The position numbers and the translations under genes are program-made. Shown piece by piece: positions 45,861 to 54,435 of a DNA stretch of 64,000 nt (the stretch's first letter is position 1; every line of letters begins with the position of its first letter). This stretch comes from SMYC01 sp965197495. Its GTDB lineage: Bacteria; Acidobacteriota; Vicinamibacteria; Marinacidobacterales; SMYC01. The notes under the pieces were generated by a model. That model made no database searches, was not told the origin of the DNA, and was given only the letters and a program-made list of their open reading frames with translations. Location of the stretch: positions 4,960,001 through 5,024,000 of the forward strand of contig OZ240210.1 in assembly GCA_965197495.1 (NCBI GenBank), written 5' to 3'.

Positions 45861-46838
45861 GTGAAGACCAACCTCATTGTCTCCGTCATGACAGCAGCAT
45901 TCGTCGCCACCAGCTGCGCGCCGTCACCCCCTGCCGACGTAGAAAACCAACAGACCGTCGTCCCCGGTTGGCAGTGGACGGTCGACCAGATCGATGAGAC
46001 CGTCAACCAAGTCCGCGCTGGTCGCAATCTCCAACCGGACAGCTGGCCCGGCGGCGCGCGTGTCGCGGTGCTGCTTTCTTTCGATGTCGACAACGAGACG
46101 ATCGCGCTGCGCTACGGAGAGCCCACCATCGGCTCGCTCTCTCAGGGGGAGTATGGCGCGCGCGTCGCGCTCCAGCGCGTCGTCGCTCTCATCGACCGTC
46201 ACGAGATCCCCGCATCGTTTTTCATCCCTTCGGAAAGCTTGCGGCTCAACCCGCACATGGCCGACGTGATCCAGTCGTCCGGCCGCCACGAGTTCGCCGT
46301 CCACGGTTGGATTCACGAGCGGAACTCGGACCTCCCCGCCGACGTGGAACGTGAGCTCGTCCAACGTGCCGTGGACTACTTGACGCAAGCCACCGGTGAG
46401 CGCCCCGTCGGCTACCGCGCTCCGTCGTGGAACTTCAGCCCCAACACCCTCGATATCATTCGGGACCTCGGCTTCTTGTACGACAGCTCTCTGATGGCGG
46501 ACGATCGCCCCTACGAGCTCAATGCGGCAGGCGAGCCCACCGGGCTCATCGAGCTTCCCGTCGAATGGATCCTCGACGACGCGCCTCTCGTGAACCCGCT
46601 AGGCGGCCGCTACAGCGCGCCGCGCGACGTCCTTCAGGTCTACAAGGACGAGTTCGACGTCGCCTATGAAGAAGGCACGATGTTCCTCCTCACGATGCAC
46701 CCGCACTATATCGGCCACCGCTCGCGGATCGTCATCTTGCGCGAGTTGATCGACTACATAGGCGCCAAGGAAGGCGTTTGGTTCGCTACCCATTGCCAAG
46801 CGGCGGAATATGTGAAAGAGCAAGCGAATATCGGTTGA
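45861..46838 (+). CDS. Polysaccharide deacetylase (NodB-fold) lipoprotein
   Basis: 325 residues from GTG 45861, with AGGAGG nine bases upstream. The signal ends in a lipobox-like VATSC. NodB homology: AVLLSFDVDNETIALRYG with the catalytic and metal Asp pair, metal His residues in FAVHGWIHERN, then GYRAPSWNFSPNTLDIIRDL and MFLLTMHPHYIGHRSR. The arrangement is like the PuuE/allantoinase-type subgroup. Likely acts on an N-acetylated sugar or amide in the periplasm. Intact. Confidence 0.85.
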   Translation: MKTNLIVSVMTAAFVATSCAPSPPADVENQQTVVPGWQWTVDQIDETVNQVRAGRNLQPDSWPGGARVAVLLSFDVDNETIALRYGEPTIGSLSQGEYGARVALQRVVALIDRHEIPASFFIPSESLRLNPHMADVIQSSGRHEFAVHGWIHERNSDLPADVERELVQRAVDYLTQATGERPVGYRAPSWNFSPNTLDIIRDLGFLYDSSLMADDRPYELNAAGEPTGLIELPVEWILDDAPLVNPLGGRYSAPRDVLQVYKDEFDVAYEEGTMFLLTMHPHYIGHRSRIVILRELIDYIGAKEGVWFATHCQAAEYVKEQANIG

Positions 46839-46906
46839 AACTTTCGCCGAATTCGTACAGGCTGTGCCAGTCCAACTTGTCCAGCTGACTCACTTAGGAG
46901 GCAGAC

Positions 46907-47922
46907 ATGACCCACCTGACGAAAGCGCTTCGCGTGTCGCTGACGATACTCTTTCTCGCGGCTCCCCTTGGGGCCCAAACGGTCCGCATCATCCAAACGA
47001 ACGCCGCGGGCGACAACGCCCACATCATCGATCCGGCAACGAACGAGATCGTGGACGAAATCTCCGGGCTTCCCATGGCGCATGGTGTGACCTCCGCGCC
47101 CGACGGAAGCGCGCTCTACTTCAGCAACGAGGTCGACCACACGCTCGACATCGTCCCCACGAACACCCTGAAAGTGTCGAAGCAGATCCCGCTCACCGGC
47201 CGGCCCAACAATGTGGCCATCACGCCGGACGGGCGCAAGATCTATGTGGCCATCACTCGACAAGACGCTTTCGTCGACGTCATCCACCTCGACGAGGGAA
47301 GGTCATGAAGCGGATCCCGACGCTCAGCGGCGTTCACAACGTCTTCATTACGCCGGACGGGCGCCACGTCGCGGCCGGGATGATCGGCGCGCGAACGCTG
47401 ACCATCATCGATACCGAAACCGACGAGCCCGTCTGGTCGCTCCACTTCGATGGAGGCGTGAGACCGATGGCATTCGAGCCCAAGCCGGATGGCTCGACGA
47501 AAAGGATCTTCGTTCAGATCTCGAACTATCACGGGTTCTACGTCGTGGACTTCGACAAGAGGCTCATAGTGCAGAAGGTCGAGATGCCTGAGCTCCCATT
47601 CTCGCAAGTGGATAATGACGGGCTCCAGGGCTCGCCGGGACACGGGCTTTTCGTCTCGCCCGACCGGAAGCAACTCTGGTCCACGAGCAAGCCGAACAAC
47701 CACGTTTACGCTTGGTCGCTTCCCGACCTCGAATATCTCGGCGGCGTGCCTGTGGGGAGCCACCCCGACTGGCTCACGATGACGCCCGATAGCCGCTATC
47801 TCTACTCGGCCAATGCCGGCTCCAACAACGTCTCCGTCATCGACACCCAGAAGATGACAGAAGTGGCTCGCATCCGCGTGGGCCAAACGCCCAAGCGCAA
47901 CCACACGTTGGTGATCCGATGA
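46907..47922 (+). pseudogene. Secreted YVTN-type beta-propeller protein, one-base frameshift
   Basis: ATG 46907 after GGAGG; signal MTHLTKALRVSLTILFLAAP. Propeller blades: DNAHIIDPATNEIVDEISGL, PNNVAITPDGRKIYVAITRQ, then after a shift VHNVFITPDGRHVAAGMIGA and SNNVSVIDTQKMTEVARIRV. The shift is at about 47298: GAGGGAAGG where GAGGGGAAGG would read DEGKVMKR, so one G is missing from a G-run. Otherwise complete (about 338 residues). YVTN propellers next to a heme protein are frequent in exported redox modules. The downstream gene overlaps by 4 bp. Confidence 0.75.
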
Positions 47923-48741
47923 GGGCGCGCCGTGCGCTGGTGGCACTTGGCGTCCTGTGGATAACAGCGACGTTCTCTTCGGCTCAGGAGCCGCTCAGCT
48001 TCGAGCGTTACCGGAACGAGATCGAGCCGATCTTTCTCGCGCCCCGCGGCGGTCACGGACCCGGGATGTCGCCTTGCGTCACCTGCCATGCGCGAAACGG
48101 AACACCACTCAAGCTCGAGTCGCTACAGGAGAATGACGACGGGAGCGTCTTTTGGACCGAAGAGCAGTCGCGACGAAATTCAAAGTCGTGTCACGCCTCG
48201 TTGTGCCTGGGGACCCAGAGAAGAGCCGGCTTTTGCGGAAGGCGCTCGCGCTCTCCGCGGGCGGAGCGCGCTTTCATGTTGGTGGCCGCTTCTTCGAATC
48301 TCGAGACGATCCGGATTGGCAAAAAATGGCGGCGTGGGTCCGAGACGCGAGCGCGGAGGACAGCACGACCGAACCCGTGCCGCCTCTCGACTTCGATTTC
48401 TTCCAGAGCTGCGTGCAGCAGATCTTTTTGAACAAGCGCGAAGGCCGGATGGAATGCGTGCCTGCCACGATACCGGTTTGCGTGGATTCGCGCGCACGAT
48501 CCCAGAGGGCCGGACCTATTGGAACCTGGAGGAGTCGCGGCAGAATTTCGAGCTCGCGAAGCGCTACGTCGAGCCGGGCTTTCCGACGAGAAGCCGCTTT
48601 CTGACGCACCCGCTAGCGGCAGAGGCGGGCGGCGACCATTTCCACGGCGGCGGACGGCGCTGGTCCTCACAAGACGACCCGAAGTGGCAGATGTTGGCCG
48701 CGTGGGTCCGGGGCGAAGACCCAAGGTGCCTGAGCTACTGA
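47919..48741 (+). pseudogene. Secreted c-type cytochrome-domain protein, two one-base frameshifts
   Basis: ATG 47919 overlaps the propeller stop. Signal MRARRALVALGVLWITATFS, heme motif SPCVTCHARNG, then FWTEEQSRRN. A T is missing near 48180 (AAATTCAAA for AAATTTCAAA) before FKVVSRLVVPGDPEKSRLLR. A G is missing near 48460 (GTGCCTGCCACG for GTGGCCTGCCAC), destroying the second heme motif MECVACHDTG in frame. Both repairs give two similar modules, each ending DDP.WQMLAAWVR-type. Likely a di-heme partner of the propeller. Homopolymer slips suggest sequencing error as a real alternative. Confidence 0.7.
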
Positions 48742-48760
48742 GTCGCCTAGTGAAAAACGT

Positions 48761-49064
48761 ATGACGATATTTTCCCGACAGTCTGCATTCATCTTGGCCC
48801 TCGTCCTTGCTTGGGCGCACCCCAGAATCGCGCAACCGTCGACCCACGATCAGCTGGCGAGGGACATCCTCGAGGAGCTCATCGAGATCCGCTCCACCGC
48901 GGCGGCTGCCGAGAACACCGTGGTCGCGGCAGAAGCGATGGCGCGCCGTCTTCTCGATGCCGGCTTTCTGCCGGAGGATGTGCAGGTCGTCGTCGGCCCA
49001 GGTGCTCAGATAGGGAACCTGGTCGTACGCTACCGGGCGGCCGATGACGGCCAGAAACCGATTC
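48761..49064 (+). pseudogene. M20 peptidase N-terminal part, disrupted by ISL3 copy 3
   Basis: Signal-like N-terminus MTIFSRQSAFILALVLAWAH, then DQLARDILEELIEIRSTAAA and GAQIGNLVVRYRAADDGQKP. ISL3 copy 3 enters at ACCGATTC (49057-49064). Directly after the element (50977) the repeated ACCGATTC resumes the same frame as KPILFMAHLDVVDVLRSKR, giving the HLDVV metal-ligand motif of M20 peptidases. The coding sequence is lost by about 51040, so the downstream two thirds are deleted as well. Confidence 0.8.
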
Positions 49065-49079
49065 GCCTCTCCTGCCATT

Positions 49080-50493
49080 TCAGTGGATCCTCTTGAGGGT
49101 GAGACCGCCACAGTTTAGGTAGACGAGACTGATGAGAGCTTCGGCAGAGTGGAGTCCAAAGCTGCGGTGGCTCAGCAGCCGGATTTTGTTGTTCATTCCT
49201 TCGAGTCGGCCGTTGCTGAGTCTCCACGTGACCCACGCGATGACGCCATCGAAGTGGCTGCGGATCATCTTCGCCGCGCGTTTGACGGGCTCTATCCTCG
49301 AGCTCATAGCGCGCCGCAGCCATCCTCGGAGAAACTTCTTGGCCCATGTCTCGGTTTTGTAGGTGTAGAGGTCCATGAAGTCGTCGCGCAGAAGCATGGC
49401 GCGGTAGAGGCGACGATTAGCTCGCACCTGCTCGCGGAGCACCCGTTTGTCTTTCGCGCTGCGGTTGTGTTTGGCCTTGAGAAGGGGAAACTTGGTGTTC
49501 TTGAGGTTGCGCCGGGCAGTCCCTTTGAGCTCGCGCACCAGCTCGCGCCGGGTCTTATCCACGGCCTCGTTCAGATGCTTGACGATGTGGAAGCGGTCAA
49601 AGATCACCCGTGCCTGAGGAGCCTTTTTGCCGACGACAGTTATGTACGGCTCCCACATGTCCATGCTGACCGCTTCGAGCTCCGCGGCTCTTTGTGGTCC
49701 GAGCTTGCGGAAAAACCGCAGCAGCGTCTTGGCCTTGCGCTCCTTTCCCGCCCAGACGACCCGGCCGCTGAGATGGTCTATTACCACTGTTAACCCTAAT
49801 CGCAAATAAACGTCACCGTGTCTGAGGTCTTTGGCCCCGTGAATAGCACCTTTTCCAGGTTCTGCATACACCGTGCAGAATCACCTATAGTGGCGGCGAG
49901 CGGGTGCCCCAGCACGAGCTTCTCGCCTGTGCCCAGTGCGGCTGTTTCGCGTTTTCGTGCTTCGAAGATTTTGCGATTAGGGTTAAGTACTTGTGGCGTT
50001 TGCGGTAGCTGATCTCGTCCATCCCAATCACCCGCAATCCATCGAGCTCGCGCCGCTCATCCCGCTGCTCGGCAACCACTCGCTGGATGATCCGTCGCAC
50101 CGAACGCCACGTCACTCGGAAATAGTTCGCTACGGCGCTGACGTCCGTCCTCTGTGCCAGCCACGCTACCTCTTGCTCGAAGCTTTTGGTAAAGCGGCTT
50201 CCCTTGTCGGCCCAAGGCACCTTTTCTCTGACCACTCCACACCGCCGACATACCACTCGTCGGATCGAGTAGCGAAGATAGGTCCGGACTCCGAACAGGT
50301 CCAAGTGCCGCCAGTAGCGATTGTAGCGATCTTTGTTCTTGCGGACCTTTCGTCCGCAAATCCCGCACAGAGGCTTCCTCCTCCGTGGTACTACATCCAC
50401 CACCACTCTGGCTTTGTCCGCCTGGAAGTGGAAACCTCGGGCCCACAGGCCTTGCAATCCGATGAGCTTGTTGACTAACGTAGTAACGCGCAT
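49080..50493 (-). pseudogene. ISL3-family transposase, copy 3, disrupted by a MITE
   Basis: Start ATG 50493 (MRVTTLVNKLIGLQGLWARG) with the same start-hiding hairpin upstream. The frame runs to ISYRKRHKYLT and is then broken by the MITE at the TTAA inside the catalytic region. The remainder, VVIDHLSGRVVWAGKERKAK to GGLTLKRIH, follows the insertion. Not translatable as one protein, so this copy is immobile by itself. Confidence 0.85.
49794..49982. mobile_element. 189-bp MITE with IS1380-type terminal repeats
   Basis: Ends CCCTAATCGCAAA and TTTGCGATTAGGG form a perfect 13-bp inverted repeat. TTAA is duplicated on both sides (49790-49793, 49983-49986); copies 1 and 2 have a single TTAA there. 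The first 9 bp of each end match both ends of the IS1380 element at 26822-28330, and 13 bp match its left end. No coding capacity. Interior has another short inverted repeat near 49868-49886 (TCTGCATAC...GTGCAGA). Confidence 0.85.
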
Positions 50494-50976
50494 CGCGGGA
50501 ACGCTCTTTTCTCTTTCGGAAAAAAAGATTCTAGCGTTCTCGCCGATGCGCATCTACACATGGCTTACCCTCTCAACCCACGGGCCTCACCAAATGCCAC
50601 CGCCCCTCAGCGGGAGACGAGGCTGTGGGAAACGCCCCCACGGTTCTGGTCGTTCAGACCTTGCTCACGACTGAGTTCTCTTCGAAGCCTGGAAGGGCGT
50701 TTTCCATAGCCTCCACTAATCGAGCCCCCCCTTCCTTATTCCATATGAATTAATCTTTCTTGTATATATACCAGGAGGGGCCTGTGGGCGCTCGTGGGAA
50801 ACGCGAAGCGTTTTCCAAGCGATTGTGGAAAACGCCGCTCCACGTTTGTACGTGCTCACAACCTTTCCCTAAACGCCTCTCTCGCCCGGAGTTTCCGGCG
50901 TTTTCCACAATCGCGGCAGCGTCCATAGGCCATGCCCTCCAACAAAAATCAGATCCCCCGAAACGACAGGAGAACC

Positions 50977-51040
50977 ACCGATTCTTTTCATGGCGCACCT
51001 GGACGTGGTGGACGTTCTGCGCTCGAAGCGCTGTCACGCT
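50977..51040 (+). pseudogene. Short continuation of the M20 peptidase gene after ISL3 copy 3
   Basis: Starts with the duplicated ACCGATTC and reads KPILFMAHLDVVDVLRSKR in the frame of the upstream half. M20-like sequence ends within about 20 codons; the remainder of the gene is missing and the convergent ModA-like gene ends at 51047. Confidence 0.65.
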
Positions 51041-51046
51041 AGAAGT

Positions 51047-51838
51047 CTAGCGACCCGTCGATTGTGGCTTCATGCCCGTTCTAGCAATCACGGACGCGGA
51101 CTCTGGTGACGACAGATGCTCGAGTAACGCTTCCGCCGCGTCCAGACTTCTCGCCCGAGTCGTGACGCCGGCGGAGAACATCGTCACTTTCTGCACTTCG
51201 GCGGGAATTGTCCCGACATAAGTTATCCCTTCGATCGGGAGCAGCTCGCTGACCTGCTGGAACCCGATCTCGGCTTCTCCACGGGCAACCACGGTTCCCA
51301 CGCGCTCACCGACGACGCGAAGGCTCTTTGCTTCGAGCTCGGCCTTGAGCTCGTCGGGTAGGCCAAGCCGAGGGAACAGAATCGTCGACAGGTAGGTGCC
51401 GCTCGCACTCGCGGAATAGGCAATGGATTTCGATTCCACCAGCGTACGCCCGAAGGCCGCGAGCGTGCTGATATCGGGCTTCGCGCTTCCGGCGCGCACC
51501 GCCATCCCGATGAGTGAGGAGGCGAGGTCGACGCGGCTGCTCGCGACGACGTAACCTTCGGCAATCAAGTCCTCGAGTCCCTCACTCGCCAGAATGACAA
51601 CGTCCGCCGGCTCACCTCGTCGCAGCCGACTTGGAATGGAAGTAGGGGCGCCACCCATGGAGGCGCCATAAACCGTCTTCAGGCCGATGTGCGTTTGGTC
51701 TGAAAATTCGTGAGAAAGCACGATGTATGCGGCCGAGAAGCCTCCGGAGCTCATCACTTCGAGCTCACGAGTTTGGGATAGCAGAGTACCGGCCAACAAC
51801 AGACCGACAAGTTGCAGCGCCGAAAGCTTGATGCTCAT
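51047..51838 (-). CDS. Molybdate/ModA-like extracellular substrate-binding protein
   Basis: 263 residues from ATG 51838 with signal peptide (MSIKLSALQLVGLLLAGTLL). Type-II periplasmic binding fold: ELEVMSSGGFSAAYIVLSHE, TVYGASMGGAPTSIPSRLRR, GEPADVVILASEGLEDLIAE, and RGEAEIGFQQVSELLPIEGI are hallmark ModA/SBP_bac_11 segments. No ABC permease or ATPase gene is adjacent, so it may be an orphan exported binding protein. Divergent from the YchJ-type gene across a 49-bp gap. Confidence 0.8.
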   Translation of the reverse strand: MSIKLSALQLVGLLLAGTLLSQTRELEVMSSGGFSAAYIVLSHEFSDQTHIGLKTVYGASMGGAPTSIPSRLRRGEPADVVILASEGLEDLIAEGYVVASSRVDLASSLIGMAVRAGSAKPDISTLAAFGRTLVESKSIAYSASASGTYLSTILFPRLGLPDELKAELEAKSLRVVGERVGTVVARGEAEIGFQQVSELLPIEGITYVGTIPAEVQKVTMFSAGVTTRARSLDAAEALLEHLSSPESASVIARTGMKPQSTGR

Positions 51839-51887
51839 ATTCAGCCTCTCGTCAGAGTACACCCAAGTACGTTCGCGTTGCTCTACA

Positions 51888-52388
51888 ATGAGCATTGTGA
51901 CGACCTGTCCGTGTGGAACGAAAAACCCCTACACGGCGTGCTGTGGCCGCTTCATCGACGGAGACCAGAACGCCCCGACGGCGGAAACGCTCATGCGCTC
52001 CCGCTACACGGCCTACACGATGGTCCGTGTCGACTACATCACGGATACCCACGATCCGAAGTCCCGAGCGAGCCACGACCCCGAGCAGGCTAAGAAGTGG
52101 GCGGAGGAGTCTGAATGGCTAGGGCTCGACATTCTCTCGACGGACGCGGGCGGTCCCGACGACGAGAGAGGCACCGTCGAGTTCATGGCTCGCTTTCGAC
52201 AAGATGGCATCGACCACGAGCACCGGGAGCGAGCCGATTTGGTGAAGCGCGACTGCGGGTGGTACTTCACCGACGGGAAAGTACTAGGGCCGAAGACCAT
52301 CCGCAGCGAAGGTCCTAAGATTGGACGGAACGACCCCTGTCCCTGCGGAAGCGGCAAGAAGTACAAGAAATGCTGCGGTCGCGGCTAG
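51888..52388 (+). CDS. ychJ: YchJ-family SEC-C protein (UPF0225)
   Basis: 166 residues from ATG 51888. Two zinc-binding SEC-C motifs frame the protein: TTCPCGTKNPYTACCG at the N-terminus and RNDPCPCGSGKKYKKCCGRG at the C-terminus. The core reads ETLMRSRYTAYTMVRVDYIT and GTVEFMARF, matching the YchJ family (NTF2-like fold with SEC-C ends). Cytoplasmic, function not firmly known. The start is supported by the standard family length and an N-terminal CPCG. Confidence 0.9.
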   Translation: MSIVTTCPCGTKNPYTACCGRFIDGDQNAPTAETLMRSRYTAYTMVRVDYITDTHDPKSRASHDPEQAKKWAEESEWLGLDILSTDAGGPDDERGTVEFMARFRQDGIDHEHRERADLVKRDCGWYFTDGKVLGPKTIRSEGPKIGRNDPCPCGSGKKYKKCCGRG

Positions 52389-52392
52389 TCCG

Positions 52393-54312
52393 TCACTGTC
52401 CGATGTATTTCTCGTAATGCGCCGAGACCCGAAGCATCGCGTCCTTCAAATCTGCCGGTCGCCAGTGGTACCAGCCGTGAGGCTCGTCGTCGTAGAGAAC
52501 ATACTCGGTCGGCTTCCCTTTCTCTTTCGCTAGCTCGTAATACTCGTCGGCCATGCTGATGCGCACGCTGTAGTCGCGATCGCCCCAAAGAATCAAGAGC
52601 GGCGTTTGGATGTGGTCGATGTTGAAATAGGCCGAGCGCTCCCGCCAATGATCGGGCGCCTCGTCGGAATTACCGTGGTCGCCACCGACGACATCGCCCA
52701 AGATCGGTTGCTCGGCAGGCGCCCACATCTCGTACATGTGCACGAGGTTGGTCGGGCCGTAGAAATTCACAGCGGCCTGCAATCGATCGGGAAAACGTTG
52801 GATCGCGGCCATCGTGAAGTAGCCCCCGGTGCTCCCGCCTTGTATGACGACGCGGTCGGGGTCGATATCACCTTGGGAGGCGAGGTGATCGATACCGGCG
52901 ATCAGGTCGTCGACGTCGCCGCCGCCCCAGTCGCCGAAGTTCAGCCATTCGAACTCGCGGCCGTTTCCCTGGCTTCCTCGAACCTGCGGGGCGAGCACGA
53001 CGTAGCCCTTCGAAACAAAATACTGAATGAACGGATAGAACCCGTTGACGTGGTTCCCGTGTGTGTTGGCACGCGCGTAGATCATCAGCGGGGGGGCTCG
53101 GCCGTCGGCGACCGCTTGCGGCCGGTACAAGAAGGCGGGTATCTCGAGCCCGTCTGCCGATTCGTAGGCGATCATCTCGGGGGCGACGAAATCGCCGTCC
53201 GACAATGCGCTCGGCATGTGGTTCGTGAGCCTCGTGGGAGTGCCGCCGTTCGCGGGAATCGACCAGATGTCGCTGGACGTTGTCGGGCTCATATGCGTGA
53301 ATGCGATGGACTGACCGTCGGGCGCCCAGCGGAACGTTCCGCGCGTCTGACCGGCCTCGATGCCTCCGCTCACGCCGTCGCGCGCCGTGAGTTGCATCGG
53401 TTCGCCACCATCGGCGGAGACTTTCATCAAGTGAAAGTTCCAACCCTTGTTGGCGACATAGGCAACCCATTCGCCGTCGGGAGACCATTGCGGGTTGTGC
53501 TCGTCCCAAGGGCTCGAGATGAGCATTCGGATTTCACCGCTTGGCACGTCGATGACACCGATGTTGCGCCAACCGGATTGGTTGGAGACGAACGCGATCT
53601 TTTGGCCGTCGGGAGACCAGCGCGGGGAGTACTCGAACGAATCCTCCGTGTTCGCTGTCAGCAGTCTTTCCTCTCCACCCGTCATCGGCTCGAGCCAGAT
53701 ATCGTTACCTTTGATGTCGTCCTTTCCGCGGCGATCCGAAGTGAACGCGAGCCACTGCCCGTCGGGAGAGATCTGCGGATCCGTGTTGTTGTAGCGACCT
53801 TCCGTCAAGTACGTCACTTCGATCGGGCCGTCCGGGATCACGGAAGGAATCGAAGCAATTTGAGCATATCCATCAGCGTCGCCCGTCACGAAGACGAGGG
53901 AGCCGCCGATGGGCGTCCACACCGGAGCGGAGCCGCGCCTGCCATAGGTGAGATTGACGGGCGGCGCGGAGCCGTCTGGTCGAATTTTGAAAAGGAGTCC
54001 GCGCGACCGATAGGAGATCCATTGGCCGTCCGGCGACCAACGCGGCTGAACGGAAGGTCCATCGCTGACTTGGTGAACGGGGTTGTTTGGATTGATGGGG
54101 CGGGCGCCCCCGCCATCGGCGTTCATGACCCACAGGTGGTGCTCGCCGTTTTTCGCCGATAGGTAGACGATCTGCTGGCCGTCGGGGGAGTACTGAAACT
54201 GTTCGACCTTCCCGTTGGTCTCGGCCAAGAGATCGATGAAGCTTGCAGGCGGGCTCCCGCCACAGGCGGCCAACAGGCACCACAGGAGAAGGGGACTCAC
54301 GCGTCGTCGCAT
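52393..54312 (-). CDS. S9-family peptidase lipoprotein (prolyl oligopeptidase/DPP-IV type)
   Basis: 639 residues from ATG 54312 with GGAGG upstream. Lipoprotein signal ends LLAACGG. The N-terminal two thirds are TolB/WD40-like blades (FQYSPDGQQIVYLSAKNGEH, PRWSPDGQKIAFVSNQSGWR). The C-terminal alpha/beta hydrolase has nucleophile GGSTGG (Ser494), acid in LWGDRDYS (Asp580) and base in DDEPHGWYHW (His612). Anchored in the cell envelope, it probably cleaves peptides. Intact, with a standard catalytic triad; upstream ORF extension to 55074 is not coding. Confidence 0.9.
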   Translation of the reverse strand: MRRRVSPLLLWCLLAACGGSPPASFIDLLAETNGKVEQFQYSPDGQQIVYLSAKNGEHHLWVMNADGGGARPINPNNPVHQVSDGPSVQPRWSPDGQWISYRSRGLLFKIRPDGSAPPVNLTYGRRGSAPVWTPIGGSLVFVTGDADGYAQIASIPSVIPDGPIEVTYLTEGRYNNTDPQISPDGQWLAFTSDRRGKDDIKGNDIWLEPMTGGEERLLTANTEDSFEYSPRWSPDGQKIAFVSNQSGWRNIGVIDVPSGEIRMLISSPWDEHNPQWSPDGEWVAYVANKGWNFHLMKVSADGGEPMQLTARDGVSGGIEAGQTRGTFRWAPDGQSIAFTHMSPTTSSDIWSIPANGGTPTRLTNHMPSALSDGDFVAPEMIAYESADGLEIPAFLYRPQAVADGRAPPLMIYARANTHGNHVNGFYPFIQYFVSKGYVVLAPQVRGSQGNGREFEWLNFGDWGGGDVDDLIAGIDHLASQGDIDPDRVVIQGGSTGGYFTMAAIQRFPDRLQAAVNFYGPTNLVHMYEMWAPAEQPILGDVVGGDHGNSDEAPDHWRERSAYFNIDHIQTPLLILWGDRDYSVRISMADEYYELAKEKGKPTEYVLYDDEPHGWYHWRPADLKDAMLRVSAHYEKYIGQ

Positions 54313-54435
54313 AAAACCTCCAAGGAGCGGCCATTGTAAGCAAAGCAGACCGTGCGCGCGACGCGCACAAGCCGCTTGGACCCTATGAAGAGACGTGCTG
54401 TAATGGGCCCGCTTTTTCAACGGGCGAGGTGAATC

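Larger units (their letters stand above)
49065..50976 (-). mobile_element. ISL3-family element, copy 3, with 8-bp target duplication
   Basis: 1912 bp: the standard 1718-1719 bp plus a 193-bp insertion. Flanked exactly by ACCGATTC on both sides (49057-49064 and 50977-50984), the 8-bp duplication expected for ISL3. Its left-end leader and N-terminal coding half differ from copies 1 and 2 at many sites, whereas the C-terminal half is almost identical. Confidence 0.9.
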
